From Paracoccus liaowanqingii (GTDB lineage Bacteria > Pseudomonadota > Alphaproteobacteria > Rhodobacterales > Rhodobacteraceae): a DNA stretch of 64,000 nucleotides. Location: positions 541,501 through 605,500 of the forward strand of contig NZ_CP038439.1 of assembly GCF_004683865.2 (NCBI RefSeq). Direction: 5' to 3'. Below the pieces are notes generated by a model. It did no database searches. It was given only the letters and a program-made list of their open reading frames with translations, and was not told the DNA's origin. Position 1 is the stretch's first letter. Each line of letters begins with the position of its first letter. Positions 26,326 to 35,940 of the stretch are shown here, piece after piece. Both the position numbers and the translations under genes were made by a program.

Positions 26326-27756
26326 ATGACGGCGGTGATGATCCAGGGCACCGGCTCGAATGTCGGAAAGTCGATGCTGGTCGCGGGATTGTGCCGTGCC
26401 GCCGTCCGGCGCGGGTTGTCCGTCGCGCCCTTCAAGCCGCAGAACATGTCCAACAACGCCGCCGTCACCGCGGATGGCGGAGAGATCGGCCGCGCCCAGG
26501 CCCTGCAGGCCCGCGCCTGCGGGCTGGAGCCGGTGACCGACATGAACCCCGTCCTGCTGAAGCCCGAGACCGAGACCGGATCGCAGGTCATCCTGCAGGG
26601 CCGCGTCATCGGCCGCGCGCAGGCCCGCGACTATCAGTCGCTCAAGCCTCGCCTGCTGGCGGGGGTGCTGGACAGCTTCGCGCGCCTGGCCGCCGCCCAT
26701 GACCTGATCATCGTCGAGGGCGCGGGCAGCCCTGCCGAGGTCAACCTGCGCCCCCGCGACATCGCCAATATGGGATTCGCCCGGGCGGCGGGGGTGCCGG
26801 TGGTGCTGGCGGGCGACATCGACCGGGGCGGGGTGATCGCCCAGATCGTCGGCACCCAGGCGGTGATCGACGCGGATGACGCGGCGATGATCCGGGGGTT
26901 CCTGATCAACAAGTTCCGCGGCGACCCGCGCCTCTTCGACGATGGCTACCGGATGATCGAGGAGCGGACCGGCTGGCCCGGCTTCGGCGTGGTGCCGTGG
27001 TTCGCGGGCGCCCACCGCCTGCCCGCCGAGGATGCGGTCGACCTGCGCCACGGTCAGGGAGAGGGGCTGCATGTCGTCTGCCTGACCCTGTCGCGCATCG
27101 CCAATTTCGACGATCTGGACCCGCTGGCGGCGGAACCGGGCATCCGCCTGACCATGCTGGCGCCGGGGCAGGCGATCCCCGGCGATGCCGGTCTGGTCAT
27201 CGTGCCGGGGTCCAAGTCCACGCTGGGCGATCTGGCCTTCCTGCGCGCCCAGGGCTGGGACATCGACCTTGCGGCCCATCACCGGCGCGGCGGGCATGTG
27301 CTGGGCATCTGCGGCGGCTATCAGATGCTGGGACGGGTGATCGACGACCCCTCGGGCGCCGATGGGGTGGCGGGGCAAGTTGCGGGGCTGGGCCTGCTGG
27401 ACGTGGCCACGGTCATGTCGGGGACCAAGCGGCTGGAGCGGGTGCAGGGCACCGCGCTGGGCCAGCCCGTCTCGGGCTACGAGATCCACATGGGCCGCAC
27501 CAGCGGCCCCGATTGCGCCCGCCCCTTCGCCCATGTCCCCGAGGCGGACGGCGCCACCAGTCCGGACGGGCGGGTGACGGGCAGCTATCTGCACGGGCTG
27601 TTCTCCGACGACGCGTTCCGCGCGGCCTTTTTGGCGCGTCTGGGCGCCACCTCGCGTCCGGGCTTCGAGGCGGGGGTCGATGCCGCGCTGGACGATCTGG
27701 CCGACCATCTGGAGGCGCATCTGGATGTCGCGGGTCTTCTGGCCGTTGCGCGCTGA
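26326..27756 (+). CDS. cobQ: Cobyric acid synthase
   Basis: The 476-residue protein has the dethiobiotin-synthetase-like P-loop GTGSNVGKS (8-16), [33 protein letters not shown], and a type-1-like amidotransferase domain with the nucleophile in [10 protein letters not shown] near residue 327. It amidates the b, d, e and g side chains of the corrin ring with glutamine. ATG 26326 follows GAGAG. Upstream open frame is antisense to secG and pyrG and is not real. No other cobalamin gene is adjacent. Confidence 0.95.
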   Translation: MTAVMIQGTGSNVGKSMLVAGLCRAAVRRGLSVAPFKPQNMSNNAAVTADGGEIGRAQALQARACGLEPVTDMNPVLLKPETETGSQVILQGRVIGRAQARDYQSLKPRLLAGVLDSFARLAAAHDLIIVEGAGSPAEVNLRPRDIANMGFARAAGVPVVLAGDIDRGGVIAQIVGTQAVIDADDAAMIRGFLINKFRGDPRLFDDGYRMIEERTGWPGFGVVPWFAGAHRLPAEDAVDLRHGQGEGLHVVCLTLSRIANFDDLDPLAAEPGIRLTMLAPGQAIPGDAGLVIVPGSKSTLGDLAFLRAQGWDIDLAAHHRRGGHVLGICGGYQMLGRVIDDPSGADGVAGQVAGLGLLDVATVMSGTKRLERVQGTALGQPVSGYEIHMGRTSGPDCARPFAHVPEADGATSPDGRVTGSYLHGLFSDDAFRAAFLARLGATSRPGFEAGVDAALDDLADHLEAHLDVAGLLAVAR

Positions 27757-27863
27757 TCGTTAATGCAGCGGGCGTTGTCGGTGTACGCCCGGTGCACGCG
27801 CGGTGCTGCGGATGTGACCTTCGGGTGCTGGACGAAACCGGGTCTTCGCGCTACCTGAGGGTC

Positions 27864-28820
27864 ATGGAACAGATCAAAGCCCCCCTGACCCTGTATCTGG
27901 CCGCCCCGCGCGGCTTCTGCGCGGGCGTGGACCGCGCCATCAAGATCGTCGAGCTGGCGCTGGCCAAGTGGGGCGCCCCCGTCTATGTCCGCCACGAGAT
28001 CGTGCACAACAAGTATGTCGTTGATACGCTTCGTGAAAAGGGCGCCGTCTTCGTCGAGGAGCTGGACGAGGTGCCGGGCGACCGGCCCGTGATCTTCTCG
28101 GCCCATGGCGTTCCCAAGGCCGTCCCCGCCGAGGCCGCCCGCCGCGAGATGGTCTATGTCGACGCCACCTGCCCGCTGGTCAGCAAGGTCCACCTGGAAG
28201 CCGAGCGCCACCACGCCGCCGGCCTGCAGATGGTCATGATCGGTCACGAGGGCCACCCGGAAGTCCTTGGAACTATGGGACAATTGCCCGAGGGCGAGGT
28301 GGTCCTGGTCGAGACGGCGGCGGATGTGGCGACCGTCCAGGTCCGCAATCCGGCCCGTCTGGCCTACATCACCCAGACCACCCTGTCGGTCGACGACACC
28401 GCCGGAATCGTCGCCGCCCTGCAGGCCCGCTTCCCCGCGATCACCGGCCCCGCCAAGGAAGACATCTGCTATGCCACCACCAACCGCCAGGCCTCGGTCA
28501 AGGCGGTCGCGCCGCATATCGATGCGCTGCTGGTGATCGGGGCGGAAAACTCCAGCAATTCCAAGCGTCTGGTCGAGGTCGGCCGGGCCGCCGGATGCGC
28601 CTATGCGCAGCTGGTCATGCGCGCCTCCGAGATCGACTGGCGGGCGCTGGAGGGCATCCGCTCGGTCGGCGTCACCGCCGGCGCCAGCGCCCCCGAGGTG
28701 CTGGTCAACGAGGTCGTCGACGCCTTCCGCGCCCGCTATGACGTGACGGTCGAGATCGTCGAGACGGCGGTGGAGCGGGTCGAGTTCAAGGTGCCCCGCG
28801 TCCTGCGCGAAGCCGTCTGA
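27864..28820 (+). CDS. ispH: 4-hydroxy-3-methylbut-2-enyl diphosphate reductase
   Basis: The 318-residue protein carries the three cluster cysteines of Isp[11 protein letters not shown] (Cys19), TCPLVSK (about residue 102) and [10 protein letters not shown] (about 202). [11 protein letters not shown] and [14 protein letters not shown] are also present. It makes IPP and DMAPP in the last MEP-pathway step using a [4Fe-4S] cluster. ATG 27864 has GAGG four bases upstream; the in-frame extension before it reads through cobQ in another frame and is not conserved. Confidence 0.96.
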   Translation: MEQIKAPLTLYLAAPRGFCAGVDRAIKIVELALAKWGAPVYVRHEIVHNKYVVDTLREKGAVFVEELDEVPGDRPVIFSAHGVPKAVPAEAARREMVYVDATCPLVSKVHLEAERHHAAGLQMVMIGHEGHPEVLGTMGQLPEGEVVLVETAADVATVQVRNPARLAYITQTTLSVDDTAGIVAALQARFPAITGPAKEDICYATTNRQASVKAVAPHIDALLVIGAENSSNSKRLVEVGRAAGCAYAQLVMRASEIDWRALEGIRSVGVTAGASAPEVLVNEVVDAFRARYDVTVEIVETAVERVEFKVPRVLREAV

Positions 28821-28869
28821 AGGCGAGGTCCTTTGGCGACGGGCGCGAGGTCCCGATTGTTCAGACAGA

Positions 28870-28916
28870 CCGGGGGCCAGCCCCCGGACCCCCGGGATAT
28901 TTTCATGAAGAAGAAG
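28870..28916. repeat. Intergenic GC-rich repeat with GGATATTT tail (copy 2)
   Basis: This copy reads CCGGGGGCCAGCCCCCGG, then ACCCCCGGGATATTTTC and ATGAAGAAGAAG. It aligns with the copy at 13503-13556 through the hairpin core, the ACCCCCG-GGATATTT block and the A/G-rich tail. It separates ispH from the GST gene, and its tail supplies the purine-rich ribosome site or even the start codon of the GST gene. Confidence 0.55.
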
Positions 28917-28922
28917 AGCAAG

Positions 28923-29528
28923 ATGCGGCTTTATTCGATGCCCTCGTCGGGCAACAGCTACAAGATCCGTTTGCTGGCGGCCTTGGCGGGGATCCCGCTG
29001 GAGGTGGTGGATTGCGAATATGGCTCGGCGGGGCTCGAGGCGGCCAAGGCGGCGGGGGCGTTGCCCTTTGGCAAGGTGCCGGCCTTGCAGGTCGGGGGCG
29101 GGGTCGCGCTGGCCGAGTCGAATGCCATCCTGTGCTATCTGGGGGAGGGGACGGGGTTCTGGCCTGCGGATCCGGTGACCCGCGCGCAGATGTTGGGCTG
29201 GATGTTCTGGGAGCAGTACAATCACGAGCCGGTCATCGCTGTGCGGCAGGCTCTGGTCAGCTATCCTCATCGGGCCGCGGATGCGACGCCCGCGCGGCTG
29301 GCGGAGTTGCTGGAGCGGGGGCATGCGCTGCTGGGCGTGATGGAGGATGCATTGGTGGGGCGCGACTGGCTGGTGGAAGATGCGGCCAGCTTGGCGGACC
29401 TGTGTCTCTATGCCTATACGCACAGCGCCGGGCCCCGGGGCGGGTTCGAGATGGAGCGTTTTCCGGCCGTCCAGGCCTGGCTGGACCGGGTCGCGGGGCT
29501 GCTGGGGCATGTGAGGATCGATGACTGA
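28923..29528 (+). CDS. Glutathione S-transferase family protein
   Basis: The product begins [20 protein letters not shown], a thioredoxin-fold N-terminus with the SGNS active-site region. It continues with [20 protein letters not shown], containing the cis-Pro and the ES that contacts glutathione, and a helical C-terminal domain ending in [17 protein letters not shown] and the [10 protein letters not shown] motif. ATG 28923 is chosen because the ATG at 28905 lies in the repeat and adds only MKKKSK. Its substrate is unknown. It overlaps rnhA by eight bases. Confidence 0.87.
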   Translation: MRLYSMPSSGNSYKIRLLAALAGIPLEVVDCEYGSAGLEAAKAAGALPFGKVPALQVGGGVALAESNAILCYLGEGTGFWPADPVTRAQMLGWMFWEQYNHEPVIAVRQALVSYPHRAADATPARLAELLERGHALLGVMEDALVGRDWLVEDAASLADLCLYAYTHSAGPRGGFEMERFPAVQAWLDRVAGLLGHVRIDD

Positions 29529-29970
29529 CCTGTTCGCCTGGACCGACGGCGCCTGCAGCGGCAATCCCGGCCCCGGAGGCTGGGGCGTGCTCATGCGTGC
29601 GCTGGACGGCGCCACCGTCGTCAAGGAGCGCGAGCTGGCCGGCGGTGAGGCGGCCACCACCAACAACCGGATGGAGCTGATGGCCGCGATCAGCGCGCTG
29701 GAGGTGCTGACGCGCCCGACCTCGATCGTGATCGTCACCGACAGCGCCTATGTGAAGAACGGCGTCACCCAGTGGATCCACGGTTGGAAGCGCAACGGCT
29801 GGAAGACCGCCGACCGCAAGCCCGTCAAGAATGTCGAGCTGTGGCAGCGGCTGGATGCGGCGCAGGCCACGCATACCGTCGAGTGGCGCTGGATCAAGGG
29901 CCATGCCGGCCATGCCGAGAACGAACGCGCCGACGAGCTGGCCCGCGCCGGCATGGCGCCCTTCAAATGA
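29521..29970 (+). CDS. rnhA: Ribonuclease HI
   Basis: The 149-residue enzyme has all four acidic catalytic positions: Asp8 in [16 protein letters not shown], Glu in NNRMELMA, Asp in VTDSAYV and Asp in NERADELA. A basic-protrusion-like segment ([12 protein letters not shown]) is present. It removes RNA from RNA-DNA hybrids. The stop overlaps the next gene (ATGA). Confidence 0.96.
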   Translation: MTDLFAWTDGACSGNPGPGGWGVLMRALDGATVVKERELAGGEAATTNNRMELMAAISALEVLTRPTSIVIVTDSAYVKNGVTQWIHGWKRNGWKTADRKPVKNVELWQRLDAAQATHTVEWRWIKGHAGHAENERADELARAGMAPFK

Positions 29971-30605
29971 GCCTGGATGCGCTGGTCGCGGCGCTGGATT
30001 ACGGGTCGGTGCTGATCTTCGCGCTGACCGGCGCGCTGGTGGCCAGCCGGGCGCAGCTGGACCCGGTGGGCTTCATTTTCATGGCGGCGCTGACGGCGGT
30101 GGGCGGCGGCACGCTGCGCGACCTGATCCTGGGGCGCGAGATGGTCTTCTGGGTGGCGCAGCCCGCCTATGTGGTGCTGGCGGCGGGGGCGGCGCTGGTC
30201 GTCTTCTGGACCGCGCATCTGTTCGAAAGCCGCTATGACTGGCTGGTCTGGCTGGACAGCGTCGCGCTGGCCGTGGCGGTCGCCGCAGGTGCGGGCGTGG
30301 CGATGGAGGGCGGGTTCGGCGCCGTCATCGTCATCATCATGGGAGTCGTGACCGGCACCTTCGGCGGGCTGATGCGCGACGTGGTGGGCAACGAAGTGCC
30401 GCTGGTCCTGAAACAGGGGCAGCTGTACCTGACGGCGGCCTTCGGCGGCGCGCTGGTCGCGGTGACGCTGGACTGGCTGGGGCTGGCGCGGCCGCAGGCG
30501 CTGATCGCCGGGGCGCTGGTGGTCTGGGGGCTGCGGGCGGGCAGCCTGTGGTTCGGCTGGCGGCTGCCCGTCTATCGCCCCCGCCCGCCCCGGATGCGCG
30601 GCTAG
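29967..30605 (+). CDS. TRIC-family (UPF0126) cation channel
   Basis: The 212-residue protein has seven predicted membrane spans and two copies of the UPF0126 motif: [16 protein letters not shown] and [17 protein letters not shown]. These mark the inverted repeat of prokaryotic TRIC channels, homotrimeric potassium-permeable channels. ATG 29967 is in an ATGA overlap with rnhA. Its physiological role in bacteria is unclear. Confidence 0.9.
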   Translation: MSLDALVAALDYGSVLIFALTGALVASRAQLDPVGFIFMAALTAVGGGTLRDLILGREMVFWVAQPAYVVLAAGAALVVFWTAHLFESRYDWLVWLDSVALAVAVAAGAGVAMEGGFGAVIVIIMGVVTGTFGGLMRDVVGNEVPLVLKQGQLYLTAAFGGALVAVTLDWLGLARPQALIAGALVVWGLRAGSLWFGWRLPVYRPRPPRMRG

Positions 30606-30617
30606 CGCAGGCCCTCC

Positions 30618-31040
30618 CTATCGCAGGATCGGGGGGCCGTCGCTGGCGGAGATGTTCTGCACGCCCGCCTTCAGGCCCTGGCCGATGCGATGGGCCATCG
30701 CGGACCAGGCCCGCGCGCTCCACGGCGGCAGGGTGCGGCGCAGGGACTCGTCGAACAGGGCCAGCCAGATCGCGAAATGCTCGGGGCGGACATTGCCCGC
30801 CTGCAGATGCGCGCGCATCGGGCTGCCGGCATAGCCCCCCTTGTGCAGGATCGCGTTCGCCCAGAAGGCGGTGATGCGGGCCTCGTGCGCGGGCCAGTCG
30901 CCGACATGTTCGGCAAAGATCGGCGCCAGGACCTCGTGGCGGCGCACGGCGGCGTAGAAGGTGGCGATCGCGCGGGCGATCTCGGGTTCGGTGATGTCGA
31001 AGCGGGGGTCCATGACCCGCATCTGGGGCAGGGGCTGCAT
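30618..31040 (-). CDS. Group III truncated haemoglobin
   Basis: The 140-residue protein fits the trHb3 family: [40 protein letters not shown] and the proximal His in [16 protein letters not shown]. The helices are shorter than in a full globin. Possible roles are oxygen or NO handling. ATG 31040 is the first frame start with no strong ribosome site; ATG 31013 (MDPRFDI) is a reasonable alternative. It is divergent from queF. Confidence 0.87.
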   Translation of the reverse strand: MQPLPQMRVMDPRFDITEPEIARAIATFYAAVRRHEVLAPIFAEHVGDWPAHEARITAFWANAILHKGGYAGSPMRAHLQAGNVRPEHFAIWLALFDESLRRTLPPWSARAWSAMAHRIGQGLKAGVQNISASDGPPILR

Positions 31041-31116
31041 GGTTGCAAGGGGTTTTGCGGCGGTGCTATGGCACGCGCACCGGTCGCAGCCCACCCGGTC
31101 AAAACAGGAGCCCCCG

Positions 31117-31578
31117 ATGAGCCACTACACCGACGCGCTGACCCAGCTTGGCGCCGAGACGCGTCTGCCGCAATCGCCCGAGGAGGCCGTGCTGGAGCGC
31201 GTGCCCAACCCCCAGCCCGGCCAGACCTATGCCGTGCGCTTCACCCAGCCCGAGTTCACCAGCCTCTGCCCGCTGACCGGCCAGCCAGATTTCGCGCATC
31301 TGGTGATCGACTATGCGCCCGGCGACTGGCTGGTCGAATCGAAGTCGCTGAAGCTGTATCTGGGCAGCTTCCGCAATCACGGCGCCTTCCACGAGGATTG
31401 CACCGTGGGCATCGGGCGCCGCATCGCGGAGCTGCTGGATCCCGCCTGGCTGCGCATCGGCGGCTACTGGTATCCCCGCGGCGGCATGCCGATCGACGTC
31501 TTCTGGCAGACGGGGGCGCCGCCCGCCGGGCTGTGGCTGCCCGACCAGGGGGTGCCGGGCTATCGCGGCCGCGGCTAG
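31117..31578 (+). CDS. queF: NADPH-dependent 7-cyano-7-deazaguanine reductase
   Basis: The 153-residue product is the short, unimodular QueF: the catalytic cysteine is Cys51 in [13 protein letters not shown] with Asp58, and [20 protein letters not shown] contains the NADPH-binding motif. It reduces preQ0 to preQ1 for queuosine synthesis. CAGGAG precedes ATG 31117. The stop shares CTAG with the convergent membrane-protein gene. Confidence 0.96.
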   Translation: MSHYTDALTQLGAETRLPQSPEEAVLERVPNPQPGQTYAVRFTQPEFTSLCPLTGQPDFAHLVIDYAPGDWLVESKSLKLYLGSFRNHGAFHEDCTVGIGRRIAELLDPAWLRIGGYWYPRGGMPIDVFWQTGAPPAGLWLPDQGVPGYRGRG

Positions 31579-32402
31579 CCGCGCCAGGACCGCCAGATGA
31601 TCGACAGCGTGTCGGCCAGATCGCCGGCGCGCGCCATCAGATGCTCGGGCTCGGGGGCGGTGCTGTCGGTGCCGCGGTCCAGTCCCGCCATCAGGCGGGA
31701 CAGGCGGCGGCGATGGATGCCGGTCCACAGCTGCACCGGATCCGCGATCAGCCCCGCGAAGGTGGTGATCAGCGATCCCACCACGGCCAGCGCCAGCCCG
31801 GTGGCGACGATGGCCAGCGGAGAGATCTCGACCGGAAAGGCCCAGTACCAGGCGCGGCCAAGCGTGTCCCCTAGGGCGAAGTCGCGCACCGCCGCCCCAT
31901 GCGCGCGCATCTGGGCCATGGGCCCGGCCAGCGAGATCATCCCCGGCGTTGCGCGGTGGAACAGCGCCAGCCCCATCCCGAGGACGATCAGCGAGGTGGT
32001 GATCTCGGCCACGGCATTGCGCGTCTCGGCATGGCGGCGCAGGGCGGTCTCGATCTGCGCGGGGGCGGCGTCCGGGCCCAGCCCCTCGGCCTGCAGCTGG
32101 GTGATCAGCGCGCCAAGGTCGTCCTCGATCTGCCGCGACACGTCCGAGCGCAGGAACACCCGCCGCGACCGCAGCCAGGCCCCCGCGCGGGCCGCGCCGA
32201 GCCGCCCCAGCACCCAGGCCATGAGCTGCATCAGCAGCGCGACCGGGGCCAGCATGACGTTCAGCGGCGCGCGCAGCAGGTCGGCGCCAAGCGCGTGGCG
32301 GTGGAGCGACCAAGTGCCGCGCAGCCCGTAGCGGCGCGCGGCAAAGCGGCCAAGCGCGGCATCGCGGCGGGACTGGCGCGTGCGGAGGGGGGCGGGGGGC
32401 AT
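31575..32402 (-). CDS. Uncharacterised membrane protein
   Basis: The 275-residue protein has an Arg-rich N-terminus and a span near [21 protein letters not shown] charged helix ([20 protein letters not shown]) follows, then a span at [16 protein letters not shown], another at [20 protein letters not shown] and a cytoplasmic tail ending in [13 protein letters not shown] do not recognise a named family with confidence. ATG 32402 is used because the longer start adds an Arg/Pro-rich stretch. It converges on queF with a 4-base CTAG overlap. Confidence 0.7.
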   Translation of the reverse strand: MPPAPLRTRQSRRDAALGRFAARRYGLRGTWSLHRHALGADLLRAPLNVMLAPVALLMQLMAWVLGRLGAARAGAWLRSRRVFLRSDVSRQIEDDLGALITQLQAEGLGPDAAPAQIETALRRHAETRNAVAEITTSLIVLGMGLALFHRATPGMISLAGPMAQMRAHGAAVRDFALGDTLGRAWYWAFPVEISPLAIVATGLALAVVGSLITTFAGLIADPVQLWTGIHRRRLSRLMAGLDRGTDSTAPEPEHLMARAGDLADTLSIIWRSWRG

Positions 32403-32470
32403 GGCGATCCTGCGGCAGGGAGTCGGGGACAGCCTAACCCGGGACGCGCCTCGACACAAAGGTTCGGCGC

Positions 32471-32500
32471 TTGCAGCCCCAAGCGGCGCTTTCTATAGAG
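32471..32500 (+). promoter_or_regulatory. Candidate ileS promoter
   Basis: TTGCAG (32471-32476) and TATAGA (32495-32500) are separated by 18 bases. Transcription would start near 32507, about 100 bases before ileS, so the hairpin at 32540-32571 would be in the ileS leader. Confidence 0.55.
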
Positions 32501-32505
32501 GGCGC

Positions 32506-32571
32506 ATGAAATTTCCGGCGTTCGGATCTCGAATTAGCAGCCCGGCGGCGTGAGGTTTCGCGCCGCCGGGT
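32506..32571 (+). promoter_or_regulatory. ileS leader: 15-codon ORF and GC hairpin
   Basis: An ATG at the predicted transcript start opens MKFPAFGSRISSPAA with TGA at 32551-32553. Its end overlaps a hairpin with perfect 10-base arms CCCGGCGGCG and CGCCGCCGGG around a TGAGGTTTCG loop. No T tract follows, so simple attenuation is not obvious. There is only one Ile codon. Whether the peptide is made is unknown. Confidence 0.35.
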
Positions 32572-32607
32572 CAGCCTTGTCCGAACATCTTTCAAAGGAA
32601 CGCCCCG

Positions 32608-35600
32608 ATGGCTGCCGACATGCCGACCGACGCCCCCGATTATCGCGACACCGTCTTCCTGCCCCAGACCGAGTTTCCCATGCGCGCCGGACTGCCCGCG
32701 CGTGAGCCGGACTGGCTGGCCCGGTGGGCGCGGATCGGCATCTACGACCGTCTGCGCGAGAAGGCCGCCGCGGCGGACGGGACCCGCGCGCCCTTCGTGC
32801 TGCATGACGGCCCCCCCTATGCCAACGGGCATCTGCATATCGGCCACGCGCTGAACAAGACCATCAAGGACATCATCGTGCGCAGCCACCAGATGATGGG
32901 CCGCGATGCGCGCTACGTGCCGGGCTGGGACTGCCACGGCCTGCCGATCGAGTGGAAGATCGAGGAGAAGTACCGCACCGAGGGCCGCGACAAGGATGCC
33001 GTCGACGTGGTCGAGTTCCGCCAGGAATGCCGCCGCTTTGCCGAAGGCTGGGTTCAGATCCAGCGCGAGGAATTCGAGCGCATGGGCATCACCGGGGCCT
33101 GGGACCGCCCCTATCTGACCATGGATTACCATGCCGAGGCGGTGATCGCGGCCGAGTTCATGAAGCTTCTGATGAACGGCGCGCTTTATCAGGGATCGAA
33201 GCCCGTGATGTGGTCCCCGGTCGAGAAGACCGCCCTGGCCGAGGCCGAGGTCGAGTATCACGACCATACCAGCCACACGATCTGGGTGCGGTTCGGGGTC
33301 GCGAAGGCGCCGCGGGAACGGACTCCGCTGGTCGGCGGTCAGCCCGAGTCGCAGGACGTCCAGCTTGCCCGGGCTGAGGCCAATCTGGCCAAGCGGGAAC
33401 GCTTCGGTAATGCAACGATCGTCATCTGGACCACGACCCCCTGGACCATTCCTCAGAACCGGGCCGTCGCCTTCAACCCGGCGATCGCCTACGGGATGTA
33501 CGAGGTCGGCGCGGTGGCCGAGGGCTCGACCGCGCAGCCGGGCGAGCGTCTGGTGCTGGCCGATGCGCTGGCGGAGGGCGTGATGGCACAGGCCAAGATC
33601 ACCGACTTTACCCGCGTCGCAGACGTGACCGCCGCCGATCTGGAGGGGCTGGTGCTGGCCCATCCCCTGCGCGGCGTCGAGGGCGGCGCGGGCGAATGGG
33701 ATTACGATGTGCCGATGCTGCCGGGTGATCATGTCACCGACGAGGCCGGGACGGGCTTCGTGCATACCGCGCCCAGCCATGGCGACGACGATTATCAGCT
33801 TTACCTTAAATTCAAGGATAAGCTGCCCGGACTGAGAATGACCTACAATGTCGAACCCGACGGCAGCTATCGCGCCGACCTGCCGATCTTCGGCGGTCAG
33901 GCAATCATCGCGCCGGACGGCAAGGACGGCCCCGCCAATGTCGGCGTCATCAAGCAACTGGCTTATGCGGGCGCGTTGCTGGCCAAGGGCAAGATCAAAC
34001 ACTCCTACCCGCACAGCTGGCGGTCCAAGGCGCCGCTGATCTATCGCAACACGCCGCAATGGTTCGCCGCCATCGACAAGCCGCTGGACGACGGGATGGG
34101 CGCGCATGGCGACACGATCCGCTCGCGCGCGCTGACCTCCATCGACAAGCTGGTCACCTGGTGGCCGCGCTCGGGGCGCAACCGCATCCAGTCCATGGTC
34201 GAGAACCGCCCCGATTGGGTCCTCTCGCGCCAGCGGGCCTGGGGCGTGCCGCTGACCTGCTTCGTCAAGGCCGGCGCCCGGCCGACCGACCCGGACTTCC
34301 TGCTGCGCGACGCCCGCGTCAACGACCGCATCATCGCCGCCTTCGAGGCCGAGGGCGCCGATGTCTGGTACCGCGACGGCTTCAAGGCGCGGATGCTGGA
34401 GGGGATCGTCGATCCCGACGCCTACGACCAGATCACCGACGTGCTGGACGTGTGGTTCGATTCGGGCTCGACCCATGCCTTCGTGCTGCGCGACCGCGAG
34501 GATGGCGCCCCCGACGGCATCGCCGATGTCTACATGGAGGGCACCGACCAGCATCGCGGCTGGTTCCAGTCATCCTTGCTGCAGGCCAGCGCCACCCGGG
34601 GCCGCGCGCCCTATCGCAACGTGGTGACCCACGGCTTCACGCTGGACGAGAAGGGCATGAAGATGTCCAAGTCGCTCGGCAACACCATCGTGCCCGCCAA
34701 GGTGATCGAGCAGTACGGCGCCGACGTCCTGCGCCTGTGGGTCGCGCAGGCGGATTACACCGCCGACCAGCGGATCGGCCCCGAGATCCTGAAGGGCACC
34801 GCCGACAGCTATCGCCGGCTGCGCAACACGCTGCGCTTCCTGCTGGGCGCGCTGCAGGGCTTCGATGAGGCCGAGCGCGTGGCCCCCGCCGACATGCCCG
34901 AGTTGGAGCAGTGGATGCTGCACCGGCTGGCGCAGCTGGATCACCAGGTCCGCAAGGGCTATGACCAGTTCGACTTCCAGGGGGTGTTCCAGACGCTGTT
35001 CCAGTTCTGCACGCTGGACCTGTCGGCCTTCTATTTCGACGTGCGCAAGGATGCGCTGTATTGCGACGCGCCGGACAGCGCGCGCCGCCGGGCCGCGCGA
35101 ACGGTGCTGGACATCCTCTATCACCGGCTGGTCACCTGGCTGGCGCCGATCCTGCCCTTCACGATGGAGGATGTCTGGCTGTCGCGCTTCCCGTCGGACG
35201 ATGACAGCGTGCATCTGCACGACTTCCCCGCGACGCCCGCCGACTGGCTGAACGAGCCCCTGGCGGCGAAGTGGGACCATGTGCGCCGCGCCCGCCGCGT
35301 CGTCACCGCCGCGCTGGAGGTCAAGCGGACCGACAAGACCATCGGCGCCAGCCTGGAGGCCGCGCCGGTCGTTCATGTCGAGGATGCCGACATGCTGGCG
35401 GCGCTGAAATCGGTGGCCTTCGCGGATGTCTGCATCACCTCGGACCTGTCGTTGACCCGGGACCCGGCGCCGAACGAGGCGTTCCGGCTGTCCGAGGCGC
35501 CGGGCATCGGCGTGGTCTTCGAGACAGCCGAGGGCGACAAGTGCCAGCGCTGCTGGAAGATCCTGCCCGATGTCGGCACGCACAGCCATCCGGGCGTCTG

Positions 35601-35658
35601 CGCCCGCTGCGACTCGGTGCTGGGTGACAGGGTGCCGGGCGACCTGGTGACGGGATGA
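32608..35658 (+). CDS. ileS: Isoleucyl-tRNA synthetase
   Basis: The 1016-residue class I enzyme has the HIGH motif (LHIGHALNKTIKD) near residue 77, an editing domain in the middle with TTTPWTIPQNRAVAFNP, and KMSKS near 684 in MKMSKSLGNTIVP. Two C-terminal zinc CxxC pairs (CQRC and CARC) mark it as the bacterial type. It charges tRNA-Ile and edits valine. ATG 32608 has AAAGGA at a suitable spacing. The stop overlaps the DUF3253 gene (ATGA). Confidence 0.98.
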   Translation: MAADMPTDAPDYRDTVFLPQTEFPMRAGLPAREPDWLARWARIGIYDRLREKAAAADGTRAPFVLHDGPPYANGHLHIGHALNKTIKDIIVRSHQMMGRDARYVPGWDCHGLPIEWKIEEKYRTEGRDKDAVDVVEFRQECRRFAEGWVQIQREEFERMGITGAWDRPYLTMDYHAEAVIAAEFMKLLMNGALYQGSKPVMWSPVEKTALAEAEVEYHDHTSHTIWVRFGVAKAPRERTPLVGGQPESQDVQLARAEANLAKRERFGNATIVIWTTTPWTIPQNRAVAFNPAIAYGMYEVGAVAEGSTAQPGERLVLADALAEGVMAQAKITDFTRVADVTAADLEGLVLAHPLRGVEGGAGEWDYDVPMLPGDHVTDEAGTGFVHTAPSHGDDDYQLYLKFKDKLPGLRMTYNVEPDGSYRADLPIFGGQAIIAPDGKDGPANVGVIKQLAYAGALLAKGKIKHSYPHSWRSKAPLIYRNTPQWFAAIDKPLDDGMGAHGDTIRSRALTSIDKLVTWWPRSGRNRIQSMVENRPDWVLSRQRAWGVPLTCFVKAGARPTDPDFLLRDARVNDRIIAAFEAEGADVWYRDGFKARMLEGIVDPDAYDQITDVLDVWFDSGSTHAFVLRDREDGAPDGIADVYMEGTDQHRGWFQSSLLQASATRGRAPYRNVVTHGFTLDEKGMKMSKSLGNTIVPAKVIEQYGADVLRLWVAQADYTADQRIGPEILKGTADSYRRLRNTLRFLLGALQGFDEAERVAPADMPELEQWMLHRLAQLDHQVRKGYDQFDFQGVFQTLFQFCTLDLSAFYFDVRKDALYCDAPDSARRRAARTVLDILYHRLVTWLAPILPFTMEDVWLSRFPSDDDSVHLHDFPATPADWLNEPLAAKWDHVRRARRVVTAALEVKRTDKTIGASLEAAPVVHVEDADMLAALKSVAFADVCITSDLSLTRDPAPNEAFRLSEAPGIGVVFETAEGDKCQRCWKILPDVGTHSHPGVCARCDSVLGDRVPGDLVTG

Positions 35659-35921
35659 GCGACGACCATCTGCGCCGGGCGATCCTGGCGCAGGTGGATC
35701 GGCTGCGGCCCGGCACAACCTGCTGCCCCAGCCAGATCGCCCGCGATCTGGTCACAGACTGGCGCTCGCTGATGACACCGCTGCGTCAGGCGGCGCTGGA
35801 CCTTGCCGCCGAGGGCCGAATCCGCGTCACCCAGAAGGGCCGGCCCGCCGGGCCTGCGCCGCGCGGATCGATCCGGCTGGCGGCGCCGGAACCTGGCCTT
35901 CCGCCCGGCAACGAGGGCTAG
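35655..35921 (+). CDS. DUF3253 domain protein
   Basis: The 88-residue protein reads LRRAILAQVDRLRPGTTCCP, then SQIARDLVTDWRSLMTPLRQ and LDLAAEGRIRVTQKGRP, the winged-helix-like DUF3253 pattern. Its function is unknown; the fold suggests nucleic acid binding (inference). It is coupled to ileS by an ATGA overlap. Confidence 0.82.
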   Translation: MSDDHLRRAILAQVDRLRPGTTCCPSQIARDLVTDWRSLMTPLRQAALDLAAEGRIRVTQKGRPAGPAPRGSIRLAAPEPGLPPGNEG

Positions 35922-35940
35922 GGACGCCGGGGCAGGGGGG

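Noticed and set aside
23530..27756. 1408-codon open frame on the plus strand across pyrG and secG
   Set aside because: Only its last 476 codons (cobQ) are real. The rest is antisense to pyrG and secG, a mirror frame of GC-rich codon usage, and has no recognisable domain.
31041..31116. Possible preQ1 riboswitch before queF
   Set aside because: The gap is only 76 bases. I could not find the class I pseudoknot pattern or a convincing class II fold.
32403..32607. T-box leader before ileS
   Set aside because: No T-box sequence or specifier loop is visible, and T-boxes are not expected in alphaproteobacteria.
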